A DNA stretch of 64,000 nt, taken from assembly GCF_024585165.1 (NCBI RefSeq), contig NZ_CP029008.1, forward strand, positions 5,971,501 through 6,035,500, in the 5' to 3' direction. Below the pieces are notes generated by a model, which saw only the letters and a list, made by a program, of their open reading frames with translations, ran no database searches and had not been told where the DNA came from. The DNA is from Bradyrhizobium sp. WBOS07. GTDB taxonomy: Bacteria; Pseudomonadota; Alphaproteobacteria; Rhizobiales; Xanthobacteraceae. Shown in pieces: positions 16,048 to 25,459 of the stretch. The position numbers and the translations under genes were made by a program. Every line of letters starts with the position of its first letter. Position 1 is the stretch's first letter.

Positions 16048-16926
16048 TTGACAGCCCAAGCCATTATCCAAAGTCTCGCGAGCGGCCTGCTCATGGGCCT
16101 GCTCTACGGATTGATCGCAGTCGGCCTCGCGCTGATCTTCGGCCTGATGGACGTCACGAACTTCGCCCATGGCGAGTTTCTGATGATCGCGATGTATCTG
16201 TCCTTCTTCCTGTTCGCGTTCTTCGCCATCGATCCCTTGCTGTCCGCGCCATTGGTCGCTGCCGCGCTCTTCGTCTTCGGAGCGGTGATCTACTTGCTGA
16301 TTGTGCGCTTCGCCATGCGGGCCAAGGCCAATGCCGGCATGGTGCAGATCTTCACTACGTTCGGCCTTGCCATCGTCATGCGCGGCCTCGCGCAATACTT
16401 CTTCACGCCTGATTATCGCAGCATTCCGCAGTCATGGCTCGGCGGCAAGACCATCTCGATTGCCGGCATCTTCCTGCCGGAGCCGCAGCTGGTCGGCGCG
16501 CTGGTCTCGATCGCGGCCTTCGCCGGCCTCTATTTCTTCATCCATCGCACCGATTTCGGTCGCGCGATCGAAGCCACCCGCGAAGATCCCGGTGCGGTCG
16601 CGCTGGTCGGCATCGACAAGAACCGTGTCTTCGCGTTCGGCTGGGGCCTCGGCGCCGCGCTGGTCGGTCTCGCCGGCGCGATCATGGCGAGCTTCTTCTA
16701 CATCTATCCCGACGTCGGCGCGTCCTTTGCCCTGATCGCCTATGTCACCGTGGCGCTCGGCGGCTTCGGCAGCGTGTTCGGCGCCTTCGCCGGCGGCATC
16801 ATCGTCGGCCTCGTCGAAGCCACCACCGCCCTGGTGCTGCCGCCGTCGCTGAAGTCGGTCGGCATCTACGCGGTCTATCTGCTGGTCGTCTTCATCCGGC
16901 CGCGCGGCCTGTTCGGATCGATCTGA
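16048..16926 (+). CDS. livH: Branched-chain amino acid-type ABC transporter permease (LivH type)
   Basis: 292 aa from the TTG at 16048. Multiple hydrophobic helices and the family segments 'GLLYGLIAVGLALIFGLMDVTNFAHGEF' (two-part) and 'GIIVGLVEATTALV' identify the LivH subfamily. An ATG at 16021 is in frame but lies inside the right arm of the repeat. The TTG is preceded by 'CGGGGGACGAC', a good Shine-Dalgarno at 4-8 bases, and gives the normal N-terminus 'TAQAIIQSLASGLLMG'. The stop overlaps the next start by one base. The symbol denotes the family. The substrate is not shown to be a branched-chain amino acid. Confidence 0.92.
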   Translation: MTAQAIIQSLASGLLMGLLYGLIAVGLALIFGLMDVTNFAHGEFLMIAMYLSFFLFAFFAIDPLLSAPLVAAALFVFGAVIYLLIVRFAMRAKANAGMVQIFTTFGLAIVMRGLAQYFFTPDYRSIPQSWLGGKTISIAGIFLPEPQLVGALVSIAAFAGLYFFIHRTDFGRAIEATREDPGAVALVGIDKNRVFAFGWGLGAALVGLAGAIMASFFYIYPDVGASFALIAYVTVALGGFGSVFGAFAGGIIVGLVEATTALVLPPSLKSVGIYAVYLLVVFIRPRGLFGSI

Positions 16927-17905
16927 TGGACAAGGAATTTGCAGCGCGGCGCCGCCGCGACCTCATCATTGCCGCGGTGCTCGCCGCGATTGCCGCAGCG
17001 ACGCCCCTGTTCGTGAAGGATGTCGTCGTCCAGAACATCCTGATCCTGACCTTGATGTATGCGGGTCTGTCGCAGAGCTGGAACATCCTGTCCGGCTATT
17101 GCGGGCAGATCTCGCTCGGGCACGCGCTGTATTTCGGCCTGGGTGCCTACACCACCGAGCTGCTGTTCACCAAGTTCGGTGTGCTGCCCTGGTTCGGCAT
17201 GCTGGCCGGCGGCGTGGTGTCGGCGTTAATTGCGATGGGGCTCGGCTATCCCTTCTTCCGCCTGCGCGGCCATTACTTCGTGATCGCCACCATCGTCATC
17301 GCCGAAATCGGATTGCTGCTGTTCCACAATTGGGAATGGGCCGGCGCCGCGATGGGCATCACCATTCCGATCCGCGGTGACAGCTGGCTGAAATTCCAGT
17401 TCCTCCGCACCAAGCTGCCGTATTTCTATTTCGCGCTCGCGCTGTGCTGCCTCGCCTGGTTCGTGACCTGGTGGCTGGAAAACTCCAAATGGGGATTCTG
17501 GTGGCGTGCGGTGAAGGACAATCCGGAGGCTGCCGAGAGCCTCGGTGTCGACGTGTTCAATTCCAAAATGGGCGCGGCAGCGGTCTCCGCCTTCCTTGTT
17601 GCCATCGGCGGCAGCTTCTACGCCCAATTCGTCTCCTACATCGACCCTGAGAGCGTCATGGGCTTCCAGTTTTCGCTGTTGATGGCGCTGCCCGCCGTGC
17701 TCGGCGGCATCGGCACCCTGTGGGGGCCAGTGTTAGGGGCCGCCATCCTGATCCCGCTGACGGAGCTGACGCGCTTCAAGTTCGGTGGCTCGGGGCGCGG
17801 TGTCGATCTCATCGTCTACGGCACGCTGATCGTCCTGATCTCGCTGGCCTTGCCGCGGGGGCTGCTCAGCCTGTTCTCACGGCCGAAGAAGACGGGAGCC
17901 GCCCG

Positions 17906-17909
<4 letters not shown>
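16926..17909 (+). CDS. livM: Branched-chain amino acid-type ABC transporter permease (LivM type)
   Basis: 327 aa, many membrane helices. The LivM signature 'WNILSGYCGQISLGHALYFGLGAY' region (about residues 45-68) and the 'AVKDNPEAAESLGVD' cytoplasmic loop that contacts the ATPases are both present. The start ATG shares its A with the TGA of the preceding permease, and its stop overlaps the next gene by 4 bases (ATGA), showing translational coupling. Forms the inner-membrane channel with the LivH-type protein. Confidence 0.95.
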
Positions 17910-18620
<711 letters not shown>

Positions 18621-18637
<17 letters not shown>

Positions 18638-19325
18638 AGTCACGACCGCCTATCAGGGCCTGGTCGCGATCTCCGCGGTCTCGATCGAGGTCCAGAAGGG
18701 CGAGATCGTCTGCGTCGCCGGCGCCAATGGCGCCGGCAAGTCGACGCTGCTGAAATCGATCGCCGGGGCCGAGCGGCCGCGCTCGGGCAGCGTGACGTTC
18801 GACGGCAAGCAGATCAACGGCATGGCGCAGCACCACATCACGGCGACCGGCATCGCCTATGTACCGGAGAACCGCCGGCTTTTTCCGCGCCTGTCGGTGC
18901 GCGACAATCTTCGCCTCGGCAGCTATCTCTATCGCGGCGAGGCTGACCGCGAGGGACCGCTCGATCTCGTCTTCACCCTGTTTCCGCGCCTGTCCGAGCG
19001 CCTCGAGCAGCGCGCCGAGACGCTCTCCGGCGGCGAGCAGCAGATGCTCGCGATCGGCCGCGCCCTGATGACGCGCCCGCGGCTCTTGATGTTGGACGAG
19101 CCCTCGCAAGGCATCATGCCAAAACTCGTCGACGAGATTTTCCAGGCGGTCAAGCGCATCCGCGACGCCGGCATGACCGTTCTCATCGTCGAGCAGCGCA
19201 TGGCCGAGTGCCTGGAGATCGCCGACCGCGCCTACATCCTGCAGACCGGCCGCGTGCTGATGCAGGGCGCAGCAAGCGAGATCAAGGGCAATCCGGACGT
19301 GAGGAAGGCGTATCTGGGATTGTAG
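18621..19325 (+). CDS. livF: ABC transporter ATP-binding protein (LivF type)
   Basis: 234 aa. Walker A 'GANGAGKST', the signature 'LSGGEQQMLAIGRALM' and Walker B 'LLMLDEPSQGI' are intact. Overlaps the LivG-type gene by 17 bases and is the last gene of the transporter operon. With LivG having a diverged signature motif, this subunit carries the canonical LSGGE signature of the heterodimer. A palindromic repeat follows its stop by 10 bases. Confidence 0.95.
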
Positions 19326-19334
19326 TGGTGGATT

Positions 19335-19414
19335 CGTAGGGTGGGCAAAGCGAAGGGTGCCCACGCCTTTCAAAGACGTGGGCACGGCGCTGGCGCGCCT
19401 TTGCCCACCCTACG
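19335..19414. repeat. Palindromic repeat (CGTAGGGTGGGCAAAGCG family)
   Basis: Ends CGTAGGGTGGGCAAAG and CTTTGCCCACCCTACG are inverted, and inner arms GTGCCCACG / CGTGGGCAC form a second hairpin. Family copies occur at 35017, 42737, 48139 and 59735. This one lies between convergent livF-type and otnC genes. Confidence 0.9.
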
Positions 19415-19467
19415 GCACTATCGCTACGAAGTATCGAGCGCTCGCAATGACGAGGTTAGAACCGCGT

Positions 19468-20145
19468 CTAATGCCCGTCCCCATGCTCCGGCAGCGTCAC
19501 CCCGAACACCTTCACCAGATCCGCGACCTGCTCCGGCGAGAGATACCGCGGGTTCAGCCCGCGCAGCAGCAGGTACAGCTTCGCCGTCTCCTCCAGCTCC
19601 TCGGTCGCGAACACCGCGGCTTCCAGCGTGTCGCCGGCGACGACAGGGCCATGATTGGCGAGCAGCACGGATGAATATCGTCCCGCCAGTCCCTTGATTG
19701 CGTCCGCCACAGCGGGATCGCCGGGGCGGTAATAGGGCACGAGCGCGGTGGCGCCGCATTTCATCAGGTAGTACGCCGTCATCGGCGGCAGCGCGGCGCG
19801 CGGGTCGATCTCGGGCAGCATGGACAGCGCGACCGAATGGGTGGAGTGCAGGTGCACGATCGCGCGTGCGCTGCCGCGCGTGTCGTAGAGCGCCGTATGG
19901 AGCGGAACTTCCTTGGTCGGCGCATCGCCGGAGACCAGCCGGCCCTGATCGTCCAGTCGCGAGAGTTTTGCCGGATCGAGGAAGCCAAGCGAGGCGTTGG
20001 TCGGCGTCACCAGCCAGCCGCCGCCGTCCAGCCTGACGCTGATATTGCCGGAGGAGCCCGGCGTCAGCCCGCGCTCGAACAGGGATCGGCCGAACCGGCA
20101 GATCTCCTCGCGCAGCCGCGTTTCGTTGTTGTTTTCAGTCCTCAT
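19468..20145 (-). CDS. otnC: 3-oxo-tetronate 4-phosphate decarboxylase (class II aldolase family)
   Basis: 225 aa class II aldolase/adducin fold. 'GSSGNISVR' (30-38) binds phosphate, Glu79 is in 'TKEVPLH', and the metal histidines are in 'HLHSTHS' (98-104) and 'ANHGPV'. OtnC decarboxylates 3-oxo-tetronate 4-phosphate to dihydroxyacetone phosphate in L-threonate and D-erythronate catabolism (pathway known from Haemophilus, Cupriavidus and Pectobacterium work). The assignment rests on the neighbours: it is divergent from ltnD, otnI and otnK by 114 bases. The ATG at 20145 was preferred over one 9 bases upstream because 'AAAAGGG' then lies 10 bases away instead of 1. L-fuculose-phosphate aldolase is the alternative label for the family. 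Confidence 0.9.
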   Translation of the reverse strand: MRTENNNETRLREEICRFGRSLFERGLTPGSSGNISVRLDGGGWLVTPTNASLGFLDPAKLSRLDDQGRLVSGDAPTKEVPLHTALYDTRGSARAIVHLHSTHSVALSMLPEIDPRAALPPMTAYYLMKCGATALVPYYRPGDPAVADAIKGLAGRYSSVLLANHGPVVAGDTLEAAVFATEELEETAKLYLLLRGLNPRYLSPEQVADLVKVFGVTLPEHGDGH

Positions 20146-20259
20146 GGCCGTCATGCCCTTTTGTCTCACGCTTTGGCAGCGCGACCAAGCCGTGTTATCG
20201 GTTCGTCGAGCCCGCCGCAAAGGCCGGCCATCCGGGAAACGTTCGCAAGGGTTAGTTGC

Positions 20260-21177
20260 ATGTCCGCCTCCACGCCACAAAATCAGCGCATCGCCGTCAT
20301 CGGGCTCGGCTCGATGGGGTACGGCATGGCGACCTCGCTGAAGCGCGCCGGCCACTCGGTCACCGGCTGCGATGTTTCGGCTGACGCCGTGGCGCGTTTC
20401 GTGAAGGACGGCGGGACGGGGGCCAGGAGCCCGGCCGAGGCCGCCAAGGACGCCGACATCGTCGTCAGCGTCGTCGTCAATGCCGCGCAGACTGAGACGA
20501 TCCTGTTCGGCAAGGATGGCGCCGCCGAGACCATGCCGAAGGACAGCGTGTTCGTCTCCTCCGCCACCATGGACCCTGACGTGGCGCGGCGCCTTGCCAA
20601 GCAGCTCGAGGCGACGGGCCGGCATTATCTGGACGCGCCGATCTCCGGCGGGGCGCAGCGTGCCGCGCAGGGAGAGTTGACGATCCTGGCCTCCGGCAGC
20701 CCCGCTGCATTTGCGAAGGCGCGGCCCGCGCTCGATGCCATGGCGGCAAAGCTCTATGAACTCGGCGATGCCGCAGGGCAGGGCGCTGCCTTCAAGATGA
20801 TCAACCAACTGCTCGCCGGCGTGCACATCGCCGCCGCCAGCGAAGCAATCGCGTTCGCGGCCAAGCAGGGCCTCGATATCCGCAAGGTCTACGAGGTGAT
20901 CACGGCCTCCGCTGGCAATTCCTGGATGTTCGAGAACCGCATGCCGCACGTGCTCGACGGCGACTACACGCCGCGCAGCGCGGTCGAGATCTTCGTCAAG
21001 GATCTCGGCATCATCCAGGACATGGCGCGCAGTGCCCGATTCCCGGTGCCGGTCTCCGCCGCCGCGCTCCAGATGTTTCTGATGACATCAGCCGCCGGCA
21101 TGGGCCGCGACGACGATGCGTCGGTGGCGCGCATGTATGCGCAGGTGACCGGCGTGAAGCTGCCCGGCGACAAGTAA
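20260..21177 (+). CDS. ltnD: L-threonate dehydrogenase (beta-hydroxyacid dehydrogenase family)
   Basis: 305 aa. The N-terminal NAD-binding motif 'GLGSMG' lies at 15-20, the substrate motif 'DAPISGGAQRAAQG' is near 127-140 and the catalytic lysine sits in 'FKMINQLL' near 176. This is the 3-hydroxyisobutyrate/tartronate-semialdehyde dehydrogenase family. Being directly upstream of otnI and otnK and divergent from otnC identifies it as the tetronate 2-dehydrogenase (LtnD), which makes 2-oxo-tetronate. Erythronate specificity (DenD is a different fold) cannot be excluded. Spacing to otnI is 17 bases. The shared 114-base gap with otnC should hold both promoters. Confidence 0.9.
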   Translation: MSASTPQNQRIAVIGLGSMGYGMATSLKRAGHSVTGCDVSADAVARFVKDGGTGARSPAEAAKDADIVVSVVVNAAQTETILFGKDGAAETMPKDSVFVSSATMDPDVARRLAKQLEATGRHYLDAPISGGAQRAAQGELTILASGSPAAFAKARPALDAMAAKLYELGDAAGQGAAFKMINQLLAGVHIAAASEAIAFAAKQGLDIRKVYEVITASAGNSWMFENRMPHVLDGDYTPRSAVEIFVKDLGIIQDMARSARFPVPVSAAALQMFLMTSAAGMGRDDDASVARMYAQVTGVKLPGDK

Positions 21178-21194
21178 GTTTGAGGGGATTTCCA

Positions 21195-21977
21195 ATGCCG
21201 CGTTTTGCCGCCAATCTCTCGATGATGTTCACCGAGGTGCCGTTCCTCGATCGGTTCGATGCCGCTGCGCAAGCCGGCTTCACCGCGGTCGAGTTTCTCT
21301 TTCCTTACGAGCATCCCGCCGAGGCGGTCGGCGAGCGACTCAAGCGCAACGGCCTGACTCAGGCGCTGTTCAACCTGCCGCCGGGCGACTGGAATGCCGG
21401 CGAGAAGGGCTTTGCGGCGCTCCCCTCACGGTTCAACGACCTCAAGGCGAGCCTGGAGACGGCGCTGCCCTATGCCAAGGCGACCGGCGTGAAGCGCCTG
21501 CACCTGATGGCCGGCATCGCCAACCGCGGCGAACGCGTCGCGATCGAGGCGTTCTACAAATCGGTGGCATGGGCCGCGGAGTTCTTCGCCCCTCACGGCA
21601 TCGACGTCGTGATCGAGCCGATCAATGCGCGCAACGTCCCCGGCTACTTTCTCAACGATTTCGGCTTCGCCCGCGACCTGATCCAGGAGCTGAGGCTTGC
21701 GAACCTGAAGCTCCAGTTCGACATCTATCATTGCCAGATCATCCATGGCGACGTCACCATGCGGCTGCGCGAGATGATGCCGATCATCGGCCACGTCCAG
21801 ATCGCCAGCATCCCCTCGCGCAACGAGCCCGACGGCGAGGAGCTGAATTATCCGTTTCTGTTCGACGAGCTCGACCGGCTCGGTTATGCCGGCTTCGTCG
21901 GCTGCGAGTACAATCCGCGCGGCAAGACCATTGACGGGCTCGCCTGGTTCAAGCCCTACGCCGGAGTGAAGTCGTGA
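21195..21977 (+). CDS. otnI: 2-oxo-tetronate isomerase (hydroxypyruvate isomerase family)
   Basis: 260 aa TIM-barrel of the hydroxypyruvate isomerase family. Catalytic/metal glutamates are visible in 'VVIEPINAR' (Glu141) and 'CEYNPRG' near the C-terminus. It converts 2-oxo-tetronate to 3-oxo-tetronate. 'TGAGGGGATTTCCA' precedes the ATG at 21195, giving a good ribosome site. The stop overlaps the GTG start of otnK by 4 bases, so the two are translationally coupled. Presence of otnI together with an LtnD-type dehydrogenase fits the reported complete L-threonate route. Confidence 0.92.
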   Translation: MPRFAANLSMMFTEVPFLDRFDAAAQAGFTAVEFLFPYEHPAEAVGERLKRNGLTQALFNLPPGDWNAGEKGFAALPSRFNDLKASLETALPYAKATGVKRLHLMAGIANRGERVAIEAFYKSVAWAAEFFAPHGIDVVIEPINARNVPGYFLNDFGFARDLIQELRLANLKLQFDIYHCQIIHGDVTMRLREMMPIIGHVQIASIPSRNEPDGEELNYPFLFDELDRLGYAGFVGCEYNPRGKTIDGLAWFKPYAGVKS

Positions 21978-23263
21978 CACTTGCGGCAAAGCTTTCTCTC
22001 GGCTGCATCGCCGACGATTACACCGGCGCCTCCGATCTCGCCAACACGCTGACGCGCGCCGGCCTGCGCACCGTGCAGACCATCGGCGTGCCCTCGGACG
22101 ATCTGGCGTTGCCCGAGGTCGACGCCGTCGTGGTGTCGCTGAAGAGCCGTTCGATCGAGGCCGGACTTGCCGTCTCGCGCTCGCGCGCGGCGGAGAAATG
22201 GCTGCGGAGCCGCGGTGCGCGCCACGTGCTGCTCAAGATCTGCTCGACCTTCGATTCCACCGATTCAGGCAATATCGGCCCGGTGATGGACGCGTTGCGC
22301 GCCGATAGCGGCGAGGGGGCCGTTCTGGTGACGCCGGCCTTCCCGGAGACCGGCCGCACCGTCTACCAGGGCAACCTGTTCGTCGGCGCCGTGCCGCTCA
22401 ACGAGAGCCCGCTGAAGGACCATCCGCTCAACCCGATGCATGATTCAAACCTGGTGCGCGTGCTGGCGCGCCAGAGCAGGACGCAGATCGGTCTCGTCGA
22501 CCTCGCGACTGTCGCGCGCGGCGCGGATGCCGTGCGGGCGCGATTGGCCGAGCTCGGCGGCAAGAGTATCGGCGCTGCCATCATCGATGCCGTGTTCGAC
22601 CGGGACCTCGAAACCATCGGTCTCGTGGCCGCCGAACATCGCCTGTCGGTCGGGGCCTCCGGCATCGGCCTTGGACTGGCGCGAGCTCTGGTGTCGACGG
22701 GCAAGGTCAAGCGCGGTGCCGCAAGCAGCGAGTCCGGAGCTGCCGTCGGCGGGCCAGCAGCGTGTCTTGCCGGAAGCTGTTCGCAGGCCACGCTTCAGCA
22801 GATCGCGAATGCCGAACGCATCATGCCGGTGTTCCATCTCGACCAGGACCGTATTATTACGGGAGCGAGCGAAGCCGAGCGCGCGCTCGACTGGGCGAGG
22901 CCGCGACTTGCCGACGGCCCGGTGCTGATCGCCTCGAGCGCGAAGCCCGAGGAAGTCGCCGCATTGCAAGCTCGCCACGGGCGCGATGCCGCGGGCCACG
23001 CCATCGAGCGGGCCATGGCCGATATCGCGGAAAACCTCGTGAAAGCAGGGGTCCGGCGCCTCGTCGTTGCCGGCGGCGAGACATCCGGCGCGGTCGTTGA
23101 CCGCCTCGAAATCCCGGGCTTCCTCGTCGGCGCGGAGATCGCCGCGGGCGTGCCGGTGCTGCGCGCCGTCGGCGCCGAAGCAGGCGAGATGCTGCTCGCG
23201 TTGAAGTCCGGAAACTTCGGCGGCCCGGAGTTCTTCGCGGATGCGCTTAGGCTCATGCGCTGA
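21974..23263 (+). CDS. otnK: 3-oxo-tetronate 4-kinase (four-carbon acid sugar kinase, DUF1537)
   Basis: 429 aa, full length for the four-carbon acid sugar kinase family. The N-terminal substrate domain begins 'GCIADDYTGASDLANTL' (Asp pair 14-15), and the C-terminal nucleotide domain contains 'VVAGGETSGAVVDRL' and 'LKSGNFGGPEFF', the hallmark glycine loops. It phosphorylates 3-oxo-tetronate at O4 for OtnC. Start is GTG at 21974 within a GTGA overlap with otnI. Last gene of the ltnD-otnI-otnK operon. No dedicated regulator is adjacent. Confidence 0.95.
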   Translation: MTLAAKLSLGCIADDYTGASDLANTLTRAGLRTVQTIGVPSDDLALPEVDAVVVSLKSRSIEAGLAVSRSRAAEKWLRSRGARHVLLKICSTFDSTDSGNIGPVMDALRADSGEGAVLVTPAFPETGRTVYQGNLFVGAVPLNESPLKDHPLNPMHDSNLVRVLARQSRTQIGLVDLATVARGADAVRARLAELGGKSIGAAIIDAVFDRDLETIGLVAAEHRLSVGASGIGLGLARALVSTGKVKRGAASSESGAAVGGPAACLAGSCSQATLQQIANAERIMPVFHLDQDRIITGASEAERALDWARPRLADGPVLIASSAKPEEVAALQARHGRDAAGHAIERAMADIAENLVKAGVRRLVVAGGETSGAVVDRLEIPGFLVGAEIAAGVPVLRAVGAEAGEMLLALKSGNFGGPEFFADALRLMR

Positions 23264-23541
23264 GCGCAGGGCACTCCTGGCCCCTTGCTCAGTTCCTTCG
23301 GCGCCGCTGACAATTTGGGTCGGGCGCATATCGGTCTCGAGCTCGCGGGGCCGCGTCCAATTTCCGATAGGACGGTAGGAATGCGGAGCACTGCTAGGCG
23401 ATATCTCCGTAGGAGTGCGGAGTATGGCTAATGATTTCATCATAAGTCGTGATCATAAGGACTGGGCCTGAACTTCGTGCGCAACTCCGGAAGCTGTGCG
23501 CTCGATGAGCAATTGGTGCACTGGCAAGCTTGGGGTTTCTG

Positions 23542-25230
23542 ATGTCCTGGATCAATAATTTGCGTATTTCCATCAAGGTTTCTGCTGTTTTTGTCGCGAT
23601 CTGCCTGGTCATCGCCGGCAGCACCGCGGCGATCTACAATTCCCTGAGCGTGATGAGCTCGACGGCAAGAATGACCGTTCATACCTATGAAGTGCTCGAG
23701 CAGCTTTCCGGGCTCGTCACCGCCATGGTCAACCAGGAAACCGGCATTCGCGGCTATCTCGTGTCAGGCGATACCGGCTTTCTCGCCCCCTACGAGGCCG
23801 GGCAAAAGCAGTTTCAGGCGGCGGCGGCCAAGGTCGGCAGCCTGACCTCGGATAACGCGAAGCAGCAGAAACGCCTCGATCAAGTCAAGGCGTTCGCCAA
23901 CGACTGGGCGACCAACGTCGCGCAGCGCGAGATCGGACTGATGAAGGACCCGGCAACTCAGGCCAAGGCCCGCGAGCTCGAAGCATCCGGCGCCGGCAAG
24001 AAGGCCATGGATAGCTTGCGCGCCGTGGTGGAGGAGATGGACAAGGAAGAGCGATCGCTGTTGTCCGTGCGGGGCGCGGCTGCCGACGCCGCGTCCAGCA
24101 ATGGAACTCTGTCCATGCTGATCGGCGGCGTCGTCACCCTGCTGCTCTCGCTCGTGGGCGCTCTCGGCGTTGCGTTCGCGGTCACCCGCCCAATCCAGCG
24201 CATCACGACCGAGATGGAGATCCTCGCGAAGGGCGACACCTCGGTGGTCGTATCCGGAACCGAGCGCAAGGACGAGATCGGCGCGATGGCCCAGGCGGTG
24301 CAGGTATTCAAGACCAACGCCATCGAGGTCGAGCGACTGAAGGCGGAGCAGATCGAAGCGGAGCGTCGCAATGTCGAGCAGCGCAAACGTGACATGACCA
24401 GGCTTGCCGACGACTTCGAGAGCGCGGTCGGCGAGATCATCGGAACCGTGTCGTCTGCTTCGACCCAGCTCGAGGCGTCGGCCACCACGCTCACAGGAAC
24501 AGCCGAGCGCTCGCAGAGACTGGCGACCACCGTTGCCGGAGCTTCGGAGGAAGCCTCGACCAACGTGCAGTCGGTGGCCTCGGCGACCGAGGAGATGGCT
24601 TCGTCGGTCGGCGAGATCAGCCGCCAGGTGCAGGAATCGGCGCGAATGGCTGGCGATGCGGTCGGTCAGGCACGTGCCACCACCGAGCGTGTCAGCGAGC
24701 TGTCGAAGGCGGCGGCCCGCATCGGCGACGTCGTCGAGCTGATCAACACCATTGCCGGCCAGACCAATCTGCTGGCGCTGAACGCGACCATCGAGGCGGC
24801 GCGCGCGGGTGAGGCCGGTCGCGGTTTCGCCGTCGTCGCCTCCGAAGTGAAGGCCCTCGCCGAGCAGACCGCGAAGGCCACCGGCGAGATCGGTCAGCAG
24901 ATCTCCGGCATCCAGGCGGCGACCAACGAATCGGTCGGTGCGATCAAGGAGATCTCCTCGACCATCGAGCGTCTGTCGGAGATCTCGTCGGCGATTGCAG
25001 CGGCCGTCGAAGAGCAGGGCGCGGCGACCCAGGAGATCGCCCGCAACGTGCAGCAGGCCGCGCAGGGCACCCAGCAGGTCTCGTCGAACATCACCGACGT
25101 GCAGCGCGGCGCGACCGAGACCGGATCCGCCTCCTCGCAGGTGCTGTCGGCTGCGCAGATGCTGTCGAACGACTCGGGCCGGCTGAAGACCGAGGTCAGC
25201 AAGTTCCTGACCACCGTCCGCGCGGCGTAG
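23542..25230 (+). CDS. Methyl-accepting chemotaxis protein with CHASE3-type periplasmic sensor
   Basis: 562 aa. TM1 lies at ~8-30, then a periplasmic helical domain with '[14 protein letters not shown]', the hallmark of CHASE3, to about residue 180, TM2 at ~188-210, a HAMP domain ('[19 protein letters not shown]') and a cytoplasmic signalling domain whose tip reads '[20 protein letters not shown]'. No C-terminal CheR/CheB pentapeptide. The ATG at 23542 is preferred over an in-frame TTG 12 bases upstream. First of three tandem receptors whose signalling halves are nearly identical. A strong hairpin terminator follows (25253). Ligand unknown. It would signal to CheA elsewhere in the genome. Confidence 0.95.
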   Translation: MSWINNLRISIKVSAVFVAICLVIAGSTAAIYNSLSVMSSTARMTVHTYEVLEQLSGLVTAMVNQETGIRGYLVSGDTGFLAPYEAGQKQFQAAAAKVGSLTSDNAKQQKRLDQVKAFANDWATNVAQREIGLMKDPATQAKARELEASGAGKKAMDSLRAVVEEMDKEERSLLSVRGAAADAASSNGTLSMLIGGVVTLLLSLVGALGVAFAVTRPIQRITTEMEILAKGDTSVVVSGTERKDEIGAMAQAVQVFKTNAIEVERLKAEQIEAERRNVEQRKRDMTRLADDFESAVGEIIGTVSSASTQLEASATTLTGTAERSQRLATTVAGASEEASTNVQSVASATEEMASSVGEISRQVQESARMAGDAVGQARATTERVSELSKAAARIGDVVELINTIAGQTNLLALNATIEAARAGEAGRGFAVVASEVKALAEQTAKATGEIGQQISGIQAATNESVGAIKEISSTIERLSEISSAIAAAVEEQGAATQEIARNVQQAAQGTQQVSSNITDVQRGATETGSASSQVLSAAQMLSNDSGRLKTEVSKFLTTVRAA

Positions 25231-25252
25231 AGTCTCTGTCCGATCGAGCGGC

Positions 25253-25283
25253 GAGCGGCGCCAGAAAGCGCCGCTCGTTCCGT
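25253..25283 (+). terminator. Hairpin terminator after first chemoreceptor gene
   Basis: GAGCGGCGC (25253-25261) pairs perfectly with GCGCCGCTC (25268-25276) across a 6-base loop CAGAAA, followed by GTTCCGTCTTGCT. It lies 22 bases past the stop. The T-tract is weak, so termination may be partly Rho-dependent, but position and stem strength fit a terminator. Confidence 0.65.
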
Positions 25284-25459
25284 CTTGCTGGTAGCAGATC
25301 TCGCTCGCAGTCGCACTTCCGCGTGCCGTAGTTCTACGGTCGAGGCGTTTCATCGATGGTTAAATCGAATTTACGAGAGTGATCGGAGGGCAGGCGCACG
25401 CAGGGCGGGGCCCGATTGGAACGACTTTTTTACTGATTCCGGTTTTTTGGGGAGCGCCG

